From positions 216-31,707 of the forward strand of contig DCFC01000043.1 in the NCBI GenBank assembly GCA_002314325.1: a stretch of DNA of 31,492 bases, given 5' to 3'. The first letter of the stretch is position 1. Every line of letters begins with the position of its first letter. Source of the stretch: Megamonas hypermegale (GTDB taxonomy: Bacteria > Bacillota > Negativicutes > Selenomonadales > Selenomonadaceae). Under the pieces are notes generated by a model. The model saw only the letters and a program-made list of their open reading frames with translations, did no database searches and was not told the DNA's origin. Both the position numbers and the translations under genes were made by a program. Below, one piece after another: positions 19,616 to 28,513 of the stretch.

Positions 19616-21190
19616 ATGAGTGATAAGGCACGGTTATTTTTACGGACCTGTACGAAAATCACTGAGCTGAAAAATAGTGAAAAGAGCAGGATTGTTCTGG
19701 TTTACAGCCGGATTACGGGGCAGGTTTATGTTGTTAAATATTTGGAAAGCGAAAAGCTGGAAAATTTATATGCGCTGTACGTTTCGTTGCAGCGGTTGAG
19801 TTGCCGGCTGCTGCCGCGTATGAACTATGTGTATCGCGACGGCAGTCAGCTAATTGTTATTGAGGAGTTTATCAATGGGCGGACACTGGAAAACCTGCTG
19901 AGCGGCGGGGAATATTTTTCGGATGAGCGCATAAGAAATATTCTGTTCCAGATGTGCGAAGGTTTGTCGCTTCTGCATAAAAAAGATATTATTCATCAGG
20001 ATATCAAGCCGAGTAATATTATTTTGACGAGCGATGATATCGTAAAGCTTATTGATTTTGACGTGGCGCGCACGTATAAATACGGCCGGGAGCAAAATAC
20101 GCAGTATTTCGGCACGAAGGGATATGCGGCGCCCGAACAGTATGGCTGGGGACAGACGGACAGACGCGCTGACATCTACGCACTGGGAATTACAATGCAG
20201 CTGTTAAAGCCGCAGTCCGGTCTTTTGCAGCGGGTTGTACGGAAAATGCTGCAGTTTGACCCGAATAACAGGTATCAGTCTGTTGATGAAATTATAGCGG
20301 AGCTTAACGGTGAATATAAATATGCGTTTTATTCTTTGCCGCTGAATGAAATCGAAATCATGCTCAAAGACAAGCTTGTTTCGTTTCGTCCGCCAATACC
20401 GGAGCAGCAAAAGGATTATGCCTTTAACAAAAATGATATTGATATGTCCTTTCCGATAAGTCTTGTCAATTCATACGAATTTGAAACGCATGAGCAGGCT
20501 TTGCAGGTGGCGATGGAAGAGTTTGAACAGATAATGTTTGCCCATATAGATGAATATATAATGGATACGCTTGATTTTTACAAGGCGTACAGCTTGCAAA
20601 AATACTGTGTTTATCAGGAAAACGACAGAAATTACTACTATAATATAAATAAAAAGGTAGAAAAAATAATCGGCGAGGTGGAAGCAAAATTCAGGCTTAA
20701 TCTGCCGGATTATCTGAAATGGTTTGAATGTATACCGACGTATACGAATTTTGCGGGCAGCGAGGATAGGCGCAATTTTCATCTGTGGCAGCTGAAGCAT
20801 ATTGAAGAAACGAATTATACGGCGGAAATCAGGCAGAATTTCTTTAATCGTACAATGGCAAACACGGCACAGCGGTTCATTGCCTACGCTGACGAAATTC
20901 TGCATACGAAAATTGCAATCGATGAAAACAGGATTATCAGGACGGAAGGCGGAAAGAGGAAAATAGCCACAGCGTACAGCTTTAATATCGACGATATCTG
21001 TCTCAAATTTATGGAGGAGATTTTAAACAGCACGCAGAAAGTGTTGGAGGATAACCCGACATTGCGGGAAGATGTAGAAGGGCTTATCCGAAAATCGTAT
21101 CTGCCGGAATTGAAGTCCGCGCTGAAAGAGAAAATGCAGGAAATAATGAAGTTTTTGCAGCAAAACAGTAAAACGGAAAAAGCGTACTAA
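19616..21190 (+). CDS. Ser/Thr protein kinase with unknown C-terminal domain
   Basis: A 524-residue cytoplasmic kinase. The kinase domain fills about residues 15-235: VVKYLE with Lys41, the catalytic loop IIHQDIKPSNIIL (Asp129, Asn134), LIDFDVAR (Asp147; DFD instead of DFG) and FGTKGYAAPEQYG in the activation segment. The N-lobe has no clear Gly-rich loop, which is unusual. The C-terminal 290 residues have no recognised domain: hydrophilic, with Tyr-rich HIDEYIMDTLDFYKAY and EKIIGEVEAKFRLNLPDYL and a coiled-coil-like end. No membrane segment or PASTA repeat is present, so it differs from PknB/PrkC. Its terminator overlaps the last codons. An HTH gene faces it from the other side. Confidence 0.85.
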   Translation: MSDKARLFLRTCTKITELKNSEKSRIVLVYSRITGQVYVVKYLESEKLENLYALYVSLQRLSCRLLPRMNYVYRDGSQLIVIEEFINGRTLENLLSGGEYFSDERIRNILFQMCEGLSLLHKKDIIHQDIKPSNIILTSDDIVKLIDFDVARTYKYGREQNTQYFGTKGYAAPEQYGWGQTDRRADIYALGITMQLLKPQSGLLQRVVRKMLQFDPNNRYQSVDEIIAELNGEYKYAFYSLPLNEIEIMLKDKLVSFRPPIPEQQKDYAFNKNDIDMSFPISLVNSYEFETHEQALQVAMEEFEQIMFAHIDEYIMDTLDFYKAYSLQKYCVYQENDRNYYYNINKKVEKIIGEVEAKFRLNLPDYLKWFECIPTYTNFAGSEDRRNFHLWQLKHIEETNYTAEIRQNFFNRTMANTAQRFIAYADEILHTKIAIDENRIIRTEGGKRKIATAYSFNIDDICLKFMEEILNSTQKVLEDNPTLREDVEGLIRKSYLPELKSALKEKMQEIMKFLQQNSKTEKAY

Positions 21191-21212
21191 ATTTTAGCTT
21201 AGTACGCTTTTT
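21177..21212 (+). terminator. Terminator overlapping the kinase stop codon
   Basis: AAAAAGCGTACTAA, which includes the end of the kinase coding sequence and its stop, pairs perfectly with TTAGTACGCTTTTT. Folding of the hairpin therefore begins inside the coding sequence. Confidence 0.8.
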
Positions 21213-21256
21213 GCTTTATAATCTATAGTGTTGATAAAATATCGAACCTGCAGCCA

Positions 21257-21324
21257 GCAGTATAATACTTTATATACATTCGATGTTGTCACTTAACCTC
21301 ACTAAATATAAAGTATTATACTGC
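21257..21324. repeat. Dispersed intergenic repeat with 19-bp inverted ends, full copy
   Basis: Arms 21257-21275 and 21306-21324 (GCAGTATAATACTTTATAT and its exact complement) enclose 30 bases containing CGATGTTGTCACTTAACCTC. The same arm and the same loop sequence appear at 31439-31492, where the window ends before the right arm. Confidence 0.85.
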
Positions 21325-21353
21325 CTTAAGCTATCAGTTGCTACAATAGATAT

Positions 21354-21785
21354 TTAATACAGTGTTTCTTTTTCGCCGTATTGAATGAGCAGCAGATTGG
21401 TATCGACCACGCTGAAATGCTCCTTGAGCGCGAAGATAATGATGGAGTCCCAGCGGTTACGCGGGTATAGGGCGTTGTGGCAGGCGTGCCAGAGCAGATG
21501 GTTTGTTTCGTCTTCGTTGAGCTGCATACTCAGTGCCAGTGCCAGAATTTTGGTGCGGGAGGGATTTTTCTTTTCACCGGAGAAGATTTTATAGGCGTAT
21601 GTCTTATCCAGTCCGGAGTTTTTTATTACTTCCGTTTTGCTGAGCTGTTTCGTTTCCAGCAGATTTTGCAGAAATTCTTTCAGATTGGCTTCTTTCAAAT
21701 CCTGCTGATTTTCCGTAAGAAAGTTTTGCAGGTCTTTTTCTTCTTTCAATTTATTTGCCAGTTTATCAGTAATTTTTTCTGTCAT
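21354..21785 (-). CDS. HTH-domain protein convergent with the kinase
   Basis: A 143-residue protein read towards the kinase gene. An N-terminal helical region (residues 1-50: EKITDKLANKLKEEKDLQNF and more) precedes an XRE-like HTH: LETKQLSKTEVIKNSGLD and KTYAYKIFSGEKKNPSRTKI (about 45-85). The C-terminal 60 residues (WHACHNALYPRNRWDSIIIF) have no known domain. The usual start is ATG at 21785 with GAGG 13 bases upstream; seven extra codons are open but lack a ribosome site. In Firmicutes such HTH proteins often sit beside atypical kinases, so it may be the kinase substrate or regulator. The intergenic space to sucC (about 310 bases) contains only AT-rich promoter-like sequence. Confidence 0.75.
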   Translation of the reverse strand: MTEKITDKLANKLKEEKDLQNFLTENQQDLKEANLKEFLQNLLETKQLSKTEVIKNSGLDKTYAYKIFSGEKKNPSRTKILALALSMQLNEDETNHLLWHACHNALYPRNRWDSIIIFALKEHFSVVDTNLLLIQYGEKETLY

Positions 21786-22098
21786 AAGATGTAACCTCAT
21801 TATCACATTGATTTATGATATAATGATAGAATATTATTGTAGGAAAAACAAGTTTGCAGGAATTATTTTCATTAAATTCAATTAATTGAAAGATAATTTT
21901 TTTAAAGTTAGATATAAATAAAATATATGGAAAAAATTTCTATTATAGATATTTACTATTTCTAAAAAAAGTGTATAATAAAGACTATAAATGAAACACA
22001 AATGTATTTATAATTTTAAATAATGAACTGGAATATAGTAAATTTGTAATAAATTTGTTATTATATTTAAGTATTTTAAACTGGGGAGGTAATCTTTA
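21786..22098 (+). other. Divergent intergenic region before sucC
   Basis: No gene is seen. TATAAT at 21974-21979 could be a -10 box for sucC, leaving a leader of about 115 bases, but no good -35 box accompanies it. The stretch is AT-rich and has no strong hairpin. GGGGAGGT at 22083-22090 is the sucC ribosome site. Confidence 0.5.
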
Positions 22099-23271
22099 GT
22101 GAATATTCATGAATATCAGGCTAAACAGATTTTTAGAGAATTCGGTGTAGCTGTACCGAAGGGTGTACCTGCTTTTTCCGTAGATGAAGCGGGGGCCGGA
22201 GCCAAAGAAAAACTGACAGGTCCGGTTTATGTGGTTAAAGCACAGATACATGCCGGCGGCCGCGGCAAAGCAGGCGGTGTAAAACTGGCTAAATCCTTGG
22301 ACGAAGTGCAGACATACGCCAATGAAATTTTAGGCAAGGTGCTTGTTACGAAACAGACAGGTCCTGCCGGTAAGAAAGTAAACCGTCTTTTGATTGAAGA
22401 AGGCTGCAAATTTAAAAAGGAACTTTATCTGAGCTTTACAGTTGACCGTGTTTCTTCCAGAGTTGTTATGATTGGTTCGGAAGAAGGCGGTATGGAAATT
22501 GAAGAGGTGGCTGCGAAAACGCCGGAAAAAATCTTTAAGGAATATATTGACCCGCTTTTAGGGCTTACTTCTTATCAGGCTACACGCATGGCGTTTAAAA
22601 TGAATTTTACGCCGGCGTCCGTACGCAAAGCGGCTGCTCTTATGCAGAATCTTTACAAGTTATTTATTGCTAAAGATTGCTCCTTAGCTGAAATAAATCC
22701 GCTCGTTATCACGGAAGACGATAACGTAATGGCACTTGATGCTAAACTGAATTTTGACGACAGTGCGCTGTTCCGTCATCCTGATGTAGCGGCGCTGCGT
22801 GATGAAACGGAAGAAGACCCGAAAGAACTGGAAGCTGCAGCTCTCGGTCTTAACTATGTAAACTTGGGTGGCGACGTTGCCTGCATGGTAAACGGTGCAG
22901 GGCTTGCTATGGCGACTGTCGATATCATTAAATATTATGGCGGCGAACCGGCAAACTTCCTCGATATCGGCGGACAGAGCACGCCGGAAGACAACGCCAA
23001 AGCATTTAAAATCATGCTTGAAGGCGGCCAGGCGAAAGGTATTTTCGTCAACATCTTCGGCGGTATCAACAGATGCGACAAAGTTGCCGAAGGTATCGTG
23101 AAAGCCAGCCAGTTAATCGATATGAACGTACCGATTGTAGTTCGTCTGGAAGGTACGAATGTCGAAGAAGGCCGTGAAATCTTGAAAAACGCTAATGTAC
23201 CGGGTCTCATCATGGCGGAATCCATGGAACTCGGTGCGCAGAAAATCGTAGAATTGGTAAAAAATGCCTGA
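22099..23271 (+). CDS. sucC: Succinate-CoA ligase, beta subunit
   Basis: The nucleotide-binding subunit of succinyl-CoA synthetase (390 residues, the usual length). It converts succinyl-CoA, ADP (or GDP) and phosphate to succinate, CoA and ATP, or runs in reverse. It begins [21 protein letters not shown] and shows the ATP-grasp features [24 protein letters not shown] and [21 protein letters not shown], followed by [11 protein letters not shown] of the CoA-ligase part. GTG at 22099 is the start, with GGGGAGGT 8 bases ahead. sucD begins 18 bases after the stop. In propionate-forming Negativicutes this enzyme serves the succinate pathway. Confidence 0.95.
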   Translation: MNIHEYQAKQIFREFGVAVPKGVPAFSVDEAGAGAKEKLTGPVYVVKAQIHAGGRGKAGGVKLAKSLDEVQTYANEILGKVLVTKQTGPAGKKVNRLLIEEGCKFKKELYLSFTVDRVSSRVVMIGSEEGGMEIEEVAAKTPEKIFKEYIDPLLGLTSYQATRMAFKMNFTPASVRKAAALMQNLYKLFIAKDCSLAEINPLVITEDDNVMALDAKLNFDDSALFRHPDVAALRDETEEDPKELEAAALGLNYVNLGGDVACMVNGAGLAMATVDIIKYYGGEPANFLDIGGQSTPEDNAKAFKIMLEGGQAKGIFVNIFGGINRCDKVAEGIVKASQLIDMNVPIVVRLEGTNVEEGREILKNANVPGLIMAESMELGAQKIVELVKNA

Positions 23272-23289
23272 TACGGGAGGGAATAGTTC

Positions 23290-24192
23290 GTGGGAATTTT
23301 TGTTAATAAAGATACAAAAGTAATTGTACAGGGTGCAACTGGTAAAGTTGCTATGTTCCATACTCAGCATATGCTGGAATACGGTACGAAAATCGTAGGC
23401 GGCGTAACGCCGGGAAAAGGCGGACAGGTCGTTAACGGTGTGCCGATTTTCAATACAGTGGAAGAAGCCGTAAAGGAAACGGGTGCTAATGCTTCCGTCA
23501 TCTTCGTACCGGCTAAATTTGCAGCCGACAGTATTTTGGAAGCAATCGACGCTGAACTCGACGTTGTTGTATGCGTAACGGAACATATTCCTGTTATGGA
23601 TATGGTTATGGTTCGCCGTGCGCTCGAAGGAAAGAAAACACGCTTAATCGGACCGAACTGCCCGGGCATTATGACGACGGATGAATGCAATATCGGCATC
23701 ATTCCGGGTAAAATTCACCGCAAAGGTCATATCGGCATCGTATCGCGCTCCGGTACCTTGACGTATGAAGCTATGGCGCAGATGACGAAAGCCGGTCTCG
23801 GCCAGACGACTATTGTCGGCATCGGCGGCGACCCGGTTAAAGGTACGGACTTCATTGATGTACTCAAAGCGTTCAATGAAGACCCGGAAACGAAAGCCGT
23901 TATGATGATTGGTGAAATCGGCGGTACGGCGGAAGAAGACGCGGCTGCATGGATTAAAGCCAACATGAAAAAACCGGTGGCAGCGTTCATCAGCGGTCAG
24001 CAGGCGCCTCCGGGCAAACGCATGGGTCATGCCGGTGCAATCATTGCAGGCGGTAAAGGCTCTGCGGCAGATAAAATCAAAGCATTGAACGAAGTCGGCA
24101 TTGAAGTTGCCAAAACGGTTGCTCATATGGGCGATACGATGGTGGAAACACTTAAAAAAGCCGGTATTTATGAAGAATGTAAAACATGCTAA
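23290..24192 (+). CDS. sucD: Succinate-CoA ligase, alpha subunit
   Basis: The CoA-binding, phosphohistidine-bearing subunit (300 residues). The N-terminal Rossmann part reads [20 protein letters not shown] and GGVTPGKGG, with GPNCPGIM near residue 122. The active site is [14 protein letters not shown], with His248 as the residue that becomes phosphorylated. It starts with GTG at 23290 after GGGAGGG. It forms the alpha2-beta2 or alpha-beta enzyme with the product of the upstream gene, with which it shares a transcript ending at the hairpin at 24206-24246. Confidence 0.95.
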   Translation: MGIFVNKDTKVIVQGATGKVAMFHTQHMLEYGTKIVGGVTPGKGGQVVNGVPIFNTVEEAVKETGANASVIFVPAKFAADSILEAIDAELDVVVCVTEHIPVMDMVMVRRALEGKKTRLIGPNCPGIMTTDECNIGIIPGKIHRKGHIGIVSRSGTLTYEAMAQMTKAGLGQTTIVGIGGDPVKGTDFIDVLKAFNEDPETKAVMMIGEIGGTAEEDAAAWIKANMKKPVAAFISGQQAPPGKRMGHAGAIIAGGKGSAADKIKALNEVGIEVAKTVAHMGDTMVETLKKAGIYEECKTC

Positions 24193-24205
24193 ACGGCAGA
24201 TAAAA

Positions 24206-24246
24206 GAAAAACACTCAATAGCAATTTGTTATTGAGTGTTTTTTTA
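24206..24246 (+). terminator. Terminator of sucCD, usable in both directions
   Basis: AACACTCAATA pairs with TATTGAGTGTT, with AAAAA before and TTTTTTT after. On the minus strand it could also end the antisense RNA of toxin cassette 3. Confidence 0.9.
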
Positions 24247-24354
24247 TAGATATCTATGCAAAGATAAAGATTGTTGTTATAATAAAAAACAAGGCAAGTT
24301 AATTATAGTTTGTTTTACTGGCTTCTCGCTGTTCATTCAGTGGGAGGTGATAAC

Positions 24355-24471
24355 GTGAGCATCAATGATTTAATCATTATGATACTGGATATTGTTGTGG
24401 TCAGCAACATATCAGTAATCGTTGCCTTTTTAGCAGTGCTTTTGTTTATCGCTTATGTGCTTAAAGATTAG
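24355..24471 (+). CDS. Small hydrophobic type I toxin-like peptide, cassette 3
   Basis: A 38-residue peptide starting (GTG) with SINDLIIMILDIVVVSNIS and ending in a hydrophobic run and LKD. Ribosome site GGGAGGTGATAAC precedes the GTG. It is a clear paralogue of the peptide at 4074-4190: same length, same D-L-I, D-I-V-V, N-I-S and K-D positions. TATAAT at 24278-24283 and the leader AACAAGGCAAGTTAATTATAG match the cassette 1 leader. The opposite flank has a minus-strand promoter. Toxicity and antisense control are inferred from this layout, as in TxpA, BsrG and Fst systems. Confidence 0.75.
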   Translation: MSINDLIIMILDIVVVSNISVIVAFLAVLLFIAYVLKD

Positions 24472-24664
24472 CAGTCTTTAGCATATAGTCAGGGATTTGC
24501 ATAAACGATAGCGATTTTATTCACCAAAATAGTGAACAGTGAAATGTCAGCACGTTTAGCGGACGTCAAAAACAGTATAATTACTTGCCGTTATTTTTAT
24601 TATTATAGTTTGATTATAACGTATAATAAATTATATTTCAATCTGTAGTTAATAGAGAATAAAT

Positions 24665-24701
24665 AAAAATGCGAACTCCGTTTTTGAGTTCGCATTTTTT
24701 T
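24665..24701. terminator. Bidirectional terminator between toxin cassette 3 and ldh
   Basis: AAAAATGCGAACTC pairs with GAGTTCGCATTTTT. Minus-strand reading gives the ldh terminator, 21 bases past the ldh stop. Confidence 0.85.
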
Positions 24702-24721
24702 ATGTTAAATTAAGGAGTGTT

Positions 24722-25672
24722 TTATTCTTTAGCGCTGGCAATAGCTTTTTTTACGCTTTCAGCAGAAGCATATAAAAGGTCAAGTTCTTCCTGCGGCAGA
24801 TGCGGAGCGAAAGAACGGACGATACCGTCGGCGCAAATCATGCGCGGAATGCTCAGTGCCACGTCATGCAGACCGTATTCGCCTTCTAAAACAGCGGACA
24901 TAGGCAGGATTGTATGTTCGTTGTACATGAAGGATTTTGTAAAGCGGGCAGCAACCATGGCGATACCCGTATTGGTATATCCTTTTAAATTGATGATGTC
25001 ATATGCTCTGTTTACAAGTGCCTGTTCAACGGCTTTTTTGTCCAGTTTGTCATCGAAGTGGAAATATTCGTCAACGTGTTCCAGACCGAGACCTGCTACG
25101 TTTACCGTGCTCCATGCAGTGAAAGCGGAGTTGCCGTGTTCACCGAGAACGTAGCCGTGAATATTTTTCGGGTCGATATGGTAGCGGTCGGCGATAATGC
25201 GGCGCAGACGGAATGTTTCCAGCATTGTACCTGTACCGATGATTTTTTCGCGCGGGTAGTCGAACTGAGTGGAAACATGATACGTTGCAACGTCGAGCGG
25301 ATTGGTAATCATGAGAATGAGTGCATCTTTAGTGTATTTAGTGATTTGACTCATAACGCTGCTCATGATTTTGCAGTTTGTCTTGGACAGAATAAGGCGG
25401 TCCGGTTTTTCACCCGGTTTGATGCTCGGGCCGGCCGTGATGATGATTAAGTCGGCATCTTTGCAGTCGGAATAGTCGCCGAAATACGTTCTGATATTGA
25501 GACTGTGAATGCACGATGTCGCATCGTTGGCATCAAGCGCTTCACCTTTGCATTTGTTTTCATTCAAATCGATAAGCGCGATTTCGGAAGCGAGCTGAAA
25601 ATCAAGCAGTTTTGTAAGAACGGCGGAACCTACATTGCTGGCACCGACAATAACAACCTTTCCTTTAAACAT
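24722..25672 (-). CDS. ldh: L-lactate dehydrogenase
   Basis: A 316-residue NAD-dependent enzyme of the LDH/MDH family, converting pyruvate and NADH to lactate. Motifs are VVIVGASNVGSAVL (NAD binding), MITNPLDVATY, the catalytic GEHGNSAFTAWS (His) and ETFRLRRIIADRY with the Arg that holds the carboxylate. The substrate loop reads AGPSIKPGEKPDRLILSKTN: the Gln of typical LDH (AGxxQKPGETR) is Ile, and two extra residues precede the Arg. I recall that Selenomonas ruminantium LDH has a similar loop, but cannot check. Other 2-hydroxyacid activity is possible. It has its own promoter (25712-25740) and terminator (24665-24701). Confidence 0.85.
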   Translation of the reverse strand: MFKGKVVIVGASNVGSAVLTKLLDFQLASEIALIDLNENKCKGEALDANDATSCIHSLNIRTYFGDYSDCKDADLIIITAGPSIKPGEKPDRLILSKTNCKIMSSVMSQITKYTKDALILMITNPLDVATYHVSTQFDYPREKIIGTGTMLETFRLRRIIADRYHIDPKNIHGYVLGEHGNSAFTAWSTVNVAGLGLEHVDEYFHFDDKLDKKAVEQALVNRAYDIINLKGYTNTGIAMVAARFTKSFMYNEHTILPMSAVLEGEYGLHDVALSIPRMICADGIVRSFAPHLPQEELDLLYASAESVKKAIASAKE

Positions 25673-25711
25673 GAAAAATACCCCCTGATTAATGTGTTAT
25701 ATACTGATTTC

Positions 25712-25740
25712 ATAATAGCACTTTGGGAAAATAGTGTCAA
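25712..25740 (-). promoter_or_regulatory. Promoter of ldh
   Basis: Read on the minus strand: TTGACA (25735-25740), exactly 17 bases, TATTAT (25712-25717). A perfect -35 box. The leader to the start codon is about 33 bases. Confidence 0.85.
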
Positions 25741-25818
25741 TTTTTTATGCTTTTGGATTATGAATAAAGCAACAAGATTGTTATTTTGAGTAATAGATAA
25801 GATTAAAGCAGCTTTTTC

Positions 25819-25847
25819 TTGCCAAATGAATTGATGTATTATATATT
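25819..25847 (+). promoter_or_regulatory. Possible promoter of the Mbl-like gene
   Basis: TTGCCA at 25819-25824, 17 bases, TATATT at 25842-25847. The coding start is 70 bases downstream. Other AT-rich matches exist nearby, so the assignment is tentative. Confidence 0.45.
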
Positions 25848-25917
25848 ATAAGATATTAAGCGCATAAACTTAATGTGTAATATAGTAAACTTGAACTGAA
25901 GAAGGGGAGTAAGATTA

Positions 25918-26955
25918 ATGTTTGGAATGTCCATGGATATTGGTATTGACCTTGGTACTGCTAATGTCCTCATTTATATAAAAGGCAAAGGCATTGTTAT
26001 ACGGGAACCGTCCGTTGTTGCCATAGATAAAGACAGCAACCGCATTCTGGCAATTGGTGAGGATGCACGCCGCATGATTGGCCGTACGCCGGGAAATATC
26101 GTGGCGATAAGACCACTCCGAGACGGCGTAATAGCCGATTACGACATAACGGAGCAGATGATACGCTATTTTATCGGCAAAGTTGCCGGCCGCCGTTTCA
26201 TGTTCCGACCGCGCATTATGATTTGCGTGCCATCGCGAATTACTACGGTGGAAAAAAGAGCTGTGCAGGAAGCTGCTATGCAGGCCGGCGCAAGCCATGC
26301 GGAACTCATTGAAGAACCGATGGCGGCAGCTATGGGAGCCGGACTTGATGTAGCAGAACCGAACGGCTGCATGGTTATCGATATCGGCGGCGGAACGACG
26401 GATGTTGCCGTTATCAGTCTGGGCGGAATTGTTGTCAGCGATTCACTGCGCATGGCGGGCGACAAATTTGATGACTGTATCATTACATACATTAAAAATA
26501 AACACAATGTAATGATTGGTGAACGCACGGCGGAAAATATCAAAATTCAGGTCGGTCAGGCATTTGACGGCGCACGTGATGAAAAAATCGAAATTCGCGG
26601 CCGCGATTTGATTACGGGATTGCCGAAAACGATTGAAGTAAAATCGAATGAAGTAAGCGAAGCACTGGCGGAACCGGTAGCAGCCATCGTACAGTGCGTG
26701 AAACGCGTACTGGAAGATACGCCGCCGGAACTTTCTTCCGATATTATGGACAGAGGTATTATTATGACCGGCGGCGGCGCAATGCTGTACGGACTGGATA
26801 CTTTAATTCAGAAAGAAACGGGTATTGCAACGTATCTGGCGGACGACCCGTTGACCTGCGTAGCATTAGGCACAGGCAAAGCGCTGGAATATATGGATAG
26901 ACTGTCCAAAGGTCGTAGGTCCAAATCGAATATTGTTGATAATGCTGAAAAATAA
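25918..26955 (+). CDS. mreB: Actin-like cell-shape protein, MreB/Mbl family
   Basis: A 345-residue bacterial actin that polymerises under the inner membrane and guides lateral cell-wall growth. Phosphate loops are GIDLGTANVLIYIKGKGIV and VIDIGGGTTDVAVISLGG; MTGGGAMLYGLD and GTGKALEYMD match the adenosine and connect regions. GRTPGNIVAIRPLRDGVIAD and IGERTAENIKI are family signatures, most like Bacillus Mbl. No mreC or mreD gene is adjacent, so this is probably the extra (Mbl-like) paralogue rather than the mre-operon one. The C-terminus after MDRL is charged (SKGRRSKSNIVDNAEK). ATG follows AAGGGGAG. A terminator hairpin (26957-26980) ends it. Confidence 0.9.
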   Translation: MFGMSMDIGIDLGTANVLIYIKGKGIVIREPSVVAIDKDSNRILAIGEDARRMIGRTPGNIVAIRPLRDGVIADYDITEQMIRYFIGKVAGRRFMFRPRIMICVPSRITTVEKRAVQEAAMQAGASHAELIEEPMAAAMGAGLDVAEPNGCMVIDIGGGTTDVAVISLGGIVVSDSLRMAGDKFDDCIITYIKNKHNVMIGERTAENIKIQVGQAFDGARDEKIEIRGRDLITGLPKTIEVKSNEVSEALAEPVAAIVQCVKRVLEDTPPELSSDIMDRGIIMTGGGAMLYGLDTLIQKETGIATYLADDPLTCVALGTGKALEYMDRLSKGRRSKSNIVDNAEK

Positions 26956-26956
26956 T

Positions 26957-26980
26957 AGACTGCTTCTGCAGTCTTTTTTT
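26957..26980 (+). terminator. Terminator after the Mbl-like gene
   Basis: AGACTGC and GCAGTCT form a 7-bp stem with a TTCT loop, followed by TTTTTT. Confidence 0.85.
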
Positions 26981-26997
26981 CTTAAAGGAGATAAAAA

Positions 26998-28443
26998 ATG
27001 AAATTAAAAACGTTGACATCCGTATTGTTAATCACTTTGGCAGCCGCGCAGTTTTGTCCGGCGCAGACGCAGGCGGCAGTATCGCTGGCAAAACCCGTCA
27101 AGCAGACGGAGACAGTGAATACCGTTTCAAACGGTGAAATATCGGCGATACGCTACAGCAAGGCGGCCGATAAAGTCAGAGTCGTATTCGATTTGAATGA
27201 TACGACACAATATGAAGTGAAACCGCTCGACAACGGTTATATCATGGTGGATTTTTCCGAACCGATAAGTAAAAATTATGCGGGCGGGATAAATATAGGC
27301 GACAGCTCCGTTCCATTCGTGGAAATCTACAGCGACGGCAAAATGAGCTGCGCCGTCATTCAGGTAACGGACGGCAGTGCGTATGAAAGCGGCGAGCTGA
27401 AAGGTCCGCGCCGTCTGTACGTGGATATCAGCAAGGATTACGAGTACAGCATTACGAAAAATCTGGAGCCGGGATTGACGCAGATTTCCTATTACAGCCG
27501 CAAAAACGGTGAACGGCAAACGGCTCAGCTGGTGGAAGTCGACCCGAAATATTTTAAATTCGTGCCGGTGCTGGGCGGCGGCGATAAAATGGCGAAAAAT
27601 ACGGTTAAAGCCATGTCCGATTATGTAGATGCGGCCGTAGCGGAAAATGCTTCGTATTTCGGCGACGGGAAAGAGCTTTACGGCGTGACGAAAATCGCCG
27701 GCGACATGATTTCGTCGATGTATCTGACGCGCACTGCCTTCGGCGTGCTGGCTGACGGCTCACCGTATATCGGACCGGTAAGCTATCACGGCGTTGTACA
27801 CAGCGACAGGGGCGATTTGTTTGTATCGGGGCTTAACGGCACGCGCGGTGCTGACAGTGTAATGCTGTACAATCATTATTACGGCGCATCCACAGGGACG
27901 AATAACAGCGGTACGGAATATGTGGTGAAGGATGATAAAATCATAGCGATAAATAAAGGCAACAGCCCGCTGCGCAAAGATGAAACAGTCGTTTCCGTAA
28001 CTGGTGAAGGTCAGAGAATTTTAAACGGTTTAAAAGTCGGTGATACATTGCAGATAGAACAAAGTCTTAACGAGCCGTGGAACAGCGCTACTGATATTTT
28101 AGGCGTAGGACCGCTTTTGGTGAAAGACGGACAGGTCGATATAACTTCGGCGCAGGAACAAATCGGCGTCGATGTTACGGGCGCGAAAGCACCGCGAACG
28201 GCTGTCGGCATTTTGAAAAACGGCAATGTAATGTTTGCCGTTCTGGACGGCAGGCAGTCGCACAGCAAAGGCATGATGCTAGATGAATTCGCCCGCTTTT
28301 TAATCGGCATGGAAGTGGTAGATGCTGTTAATTTTGACGGCGGCGGCTCATCGGAGCTCGTTATCGGCGGGAAAATAGTCAATTCTCCGTCGGACGGACG
28401 GCAGCGTCCGGTGGCGACGGCGCTTACGGCTGTTCGCCGATAA
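26998..28443 (+). CDS. Exported phosphodiester glycosidase family protein
   Basis: A 481-residue periplasmic protein. A signal peptide (MKLKTLTSVLLITLAAAQFC to about residue 27) is followed by a beta-rich domain like AMIN (SAIRYSKAADKVRVVFDLND, about 49-150). The C-terminal half is the NAGPA-type phosphodiester glycosidase fold: GVTKIAGDMISSMYLTRTAF, GVGPLLVKDGQV and the hallmark VNFDGGGSSELVIGGKI. Members cleave or rearrange sugar phosphodiesters in envelope polymers; an exopolysaccharide role is also proposed. The AMIN-like domain suggests binding to peptidoglycan or envelope sugars. It opens a cluster of three envelope genes, after the Mbl-like shape protein. Confidence 0.85.
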   Translation: MKLKTLTSVLLITLAAAQFCPAQTQAAVSLAKPVKQTETVNTVSNGEISAIRYSKAADKVRVVFDLNDTTQYEVKPLDNGYIMVDFSEPISKNYAGGINIGDSSVPFVEIYSDGKMSCAVIQVTDGSAYESGELKGPRRLYVDISKDYEYSITKNLEPGLTQISYYSRKNGERQTAQLVEVDPKYFKFVPVLGGGDKMAKNTVKAMSDYVDAAVAENASYFGDGKELYGVTKIAGDMISSMYLTRTAFGVLADGSPYIGPVSYHGVVHSDRGDLFVSGLNGTRGADSVMLYNHYYGASTGTNNSGTEYVVKDDKIIAINKGNSPLRKDETVVSVTGEGQRILNGLKVGDTLQIEQSLNEPWNSATDILGVGPLLVKDGQVDITSAQEQIGVDVTGAKAPRTAVGILKNGNVMFAVLDGRQSHSKGMMLDEFARFLIGMEVVDAVNFDGGGSSELVIGGKIVNSPSDGRQRPVATALTAVRR

Positions 28444-28513
28444 ACTTGCTTAGTTCGGCGCGGATATGATATCATCAAGATATATAATTATTTAAAGGAA
28501 AGAAGTGATATAA

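Larger units (their letters stand above)
24206..24606 (-). ncRNA. Antisense RNA of toxin cassette 3 (predicted, end uncertain)
   Basis: On the minus strand TTGAAA (24636-24641), 17 bases and TATAAT (24613-24618) form a strong promoter, directed against the toxin mRNA. No strong terminator is seen inside the cassette, so the RNA may continue to the sucCD hairpin; the end given is the furthest one. The flank matches the flank of cassette 1 closely (CGATAGCGA, TTTATTCACC, TTTGATTATA). Confidence 0.5.

Noticed and set aside
21257..21324. CRISPR repeat
   Set aside because: Only single units at distant sites, no regular spacers and no cas genes.
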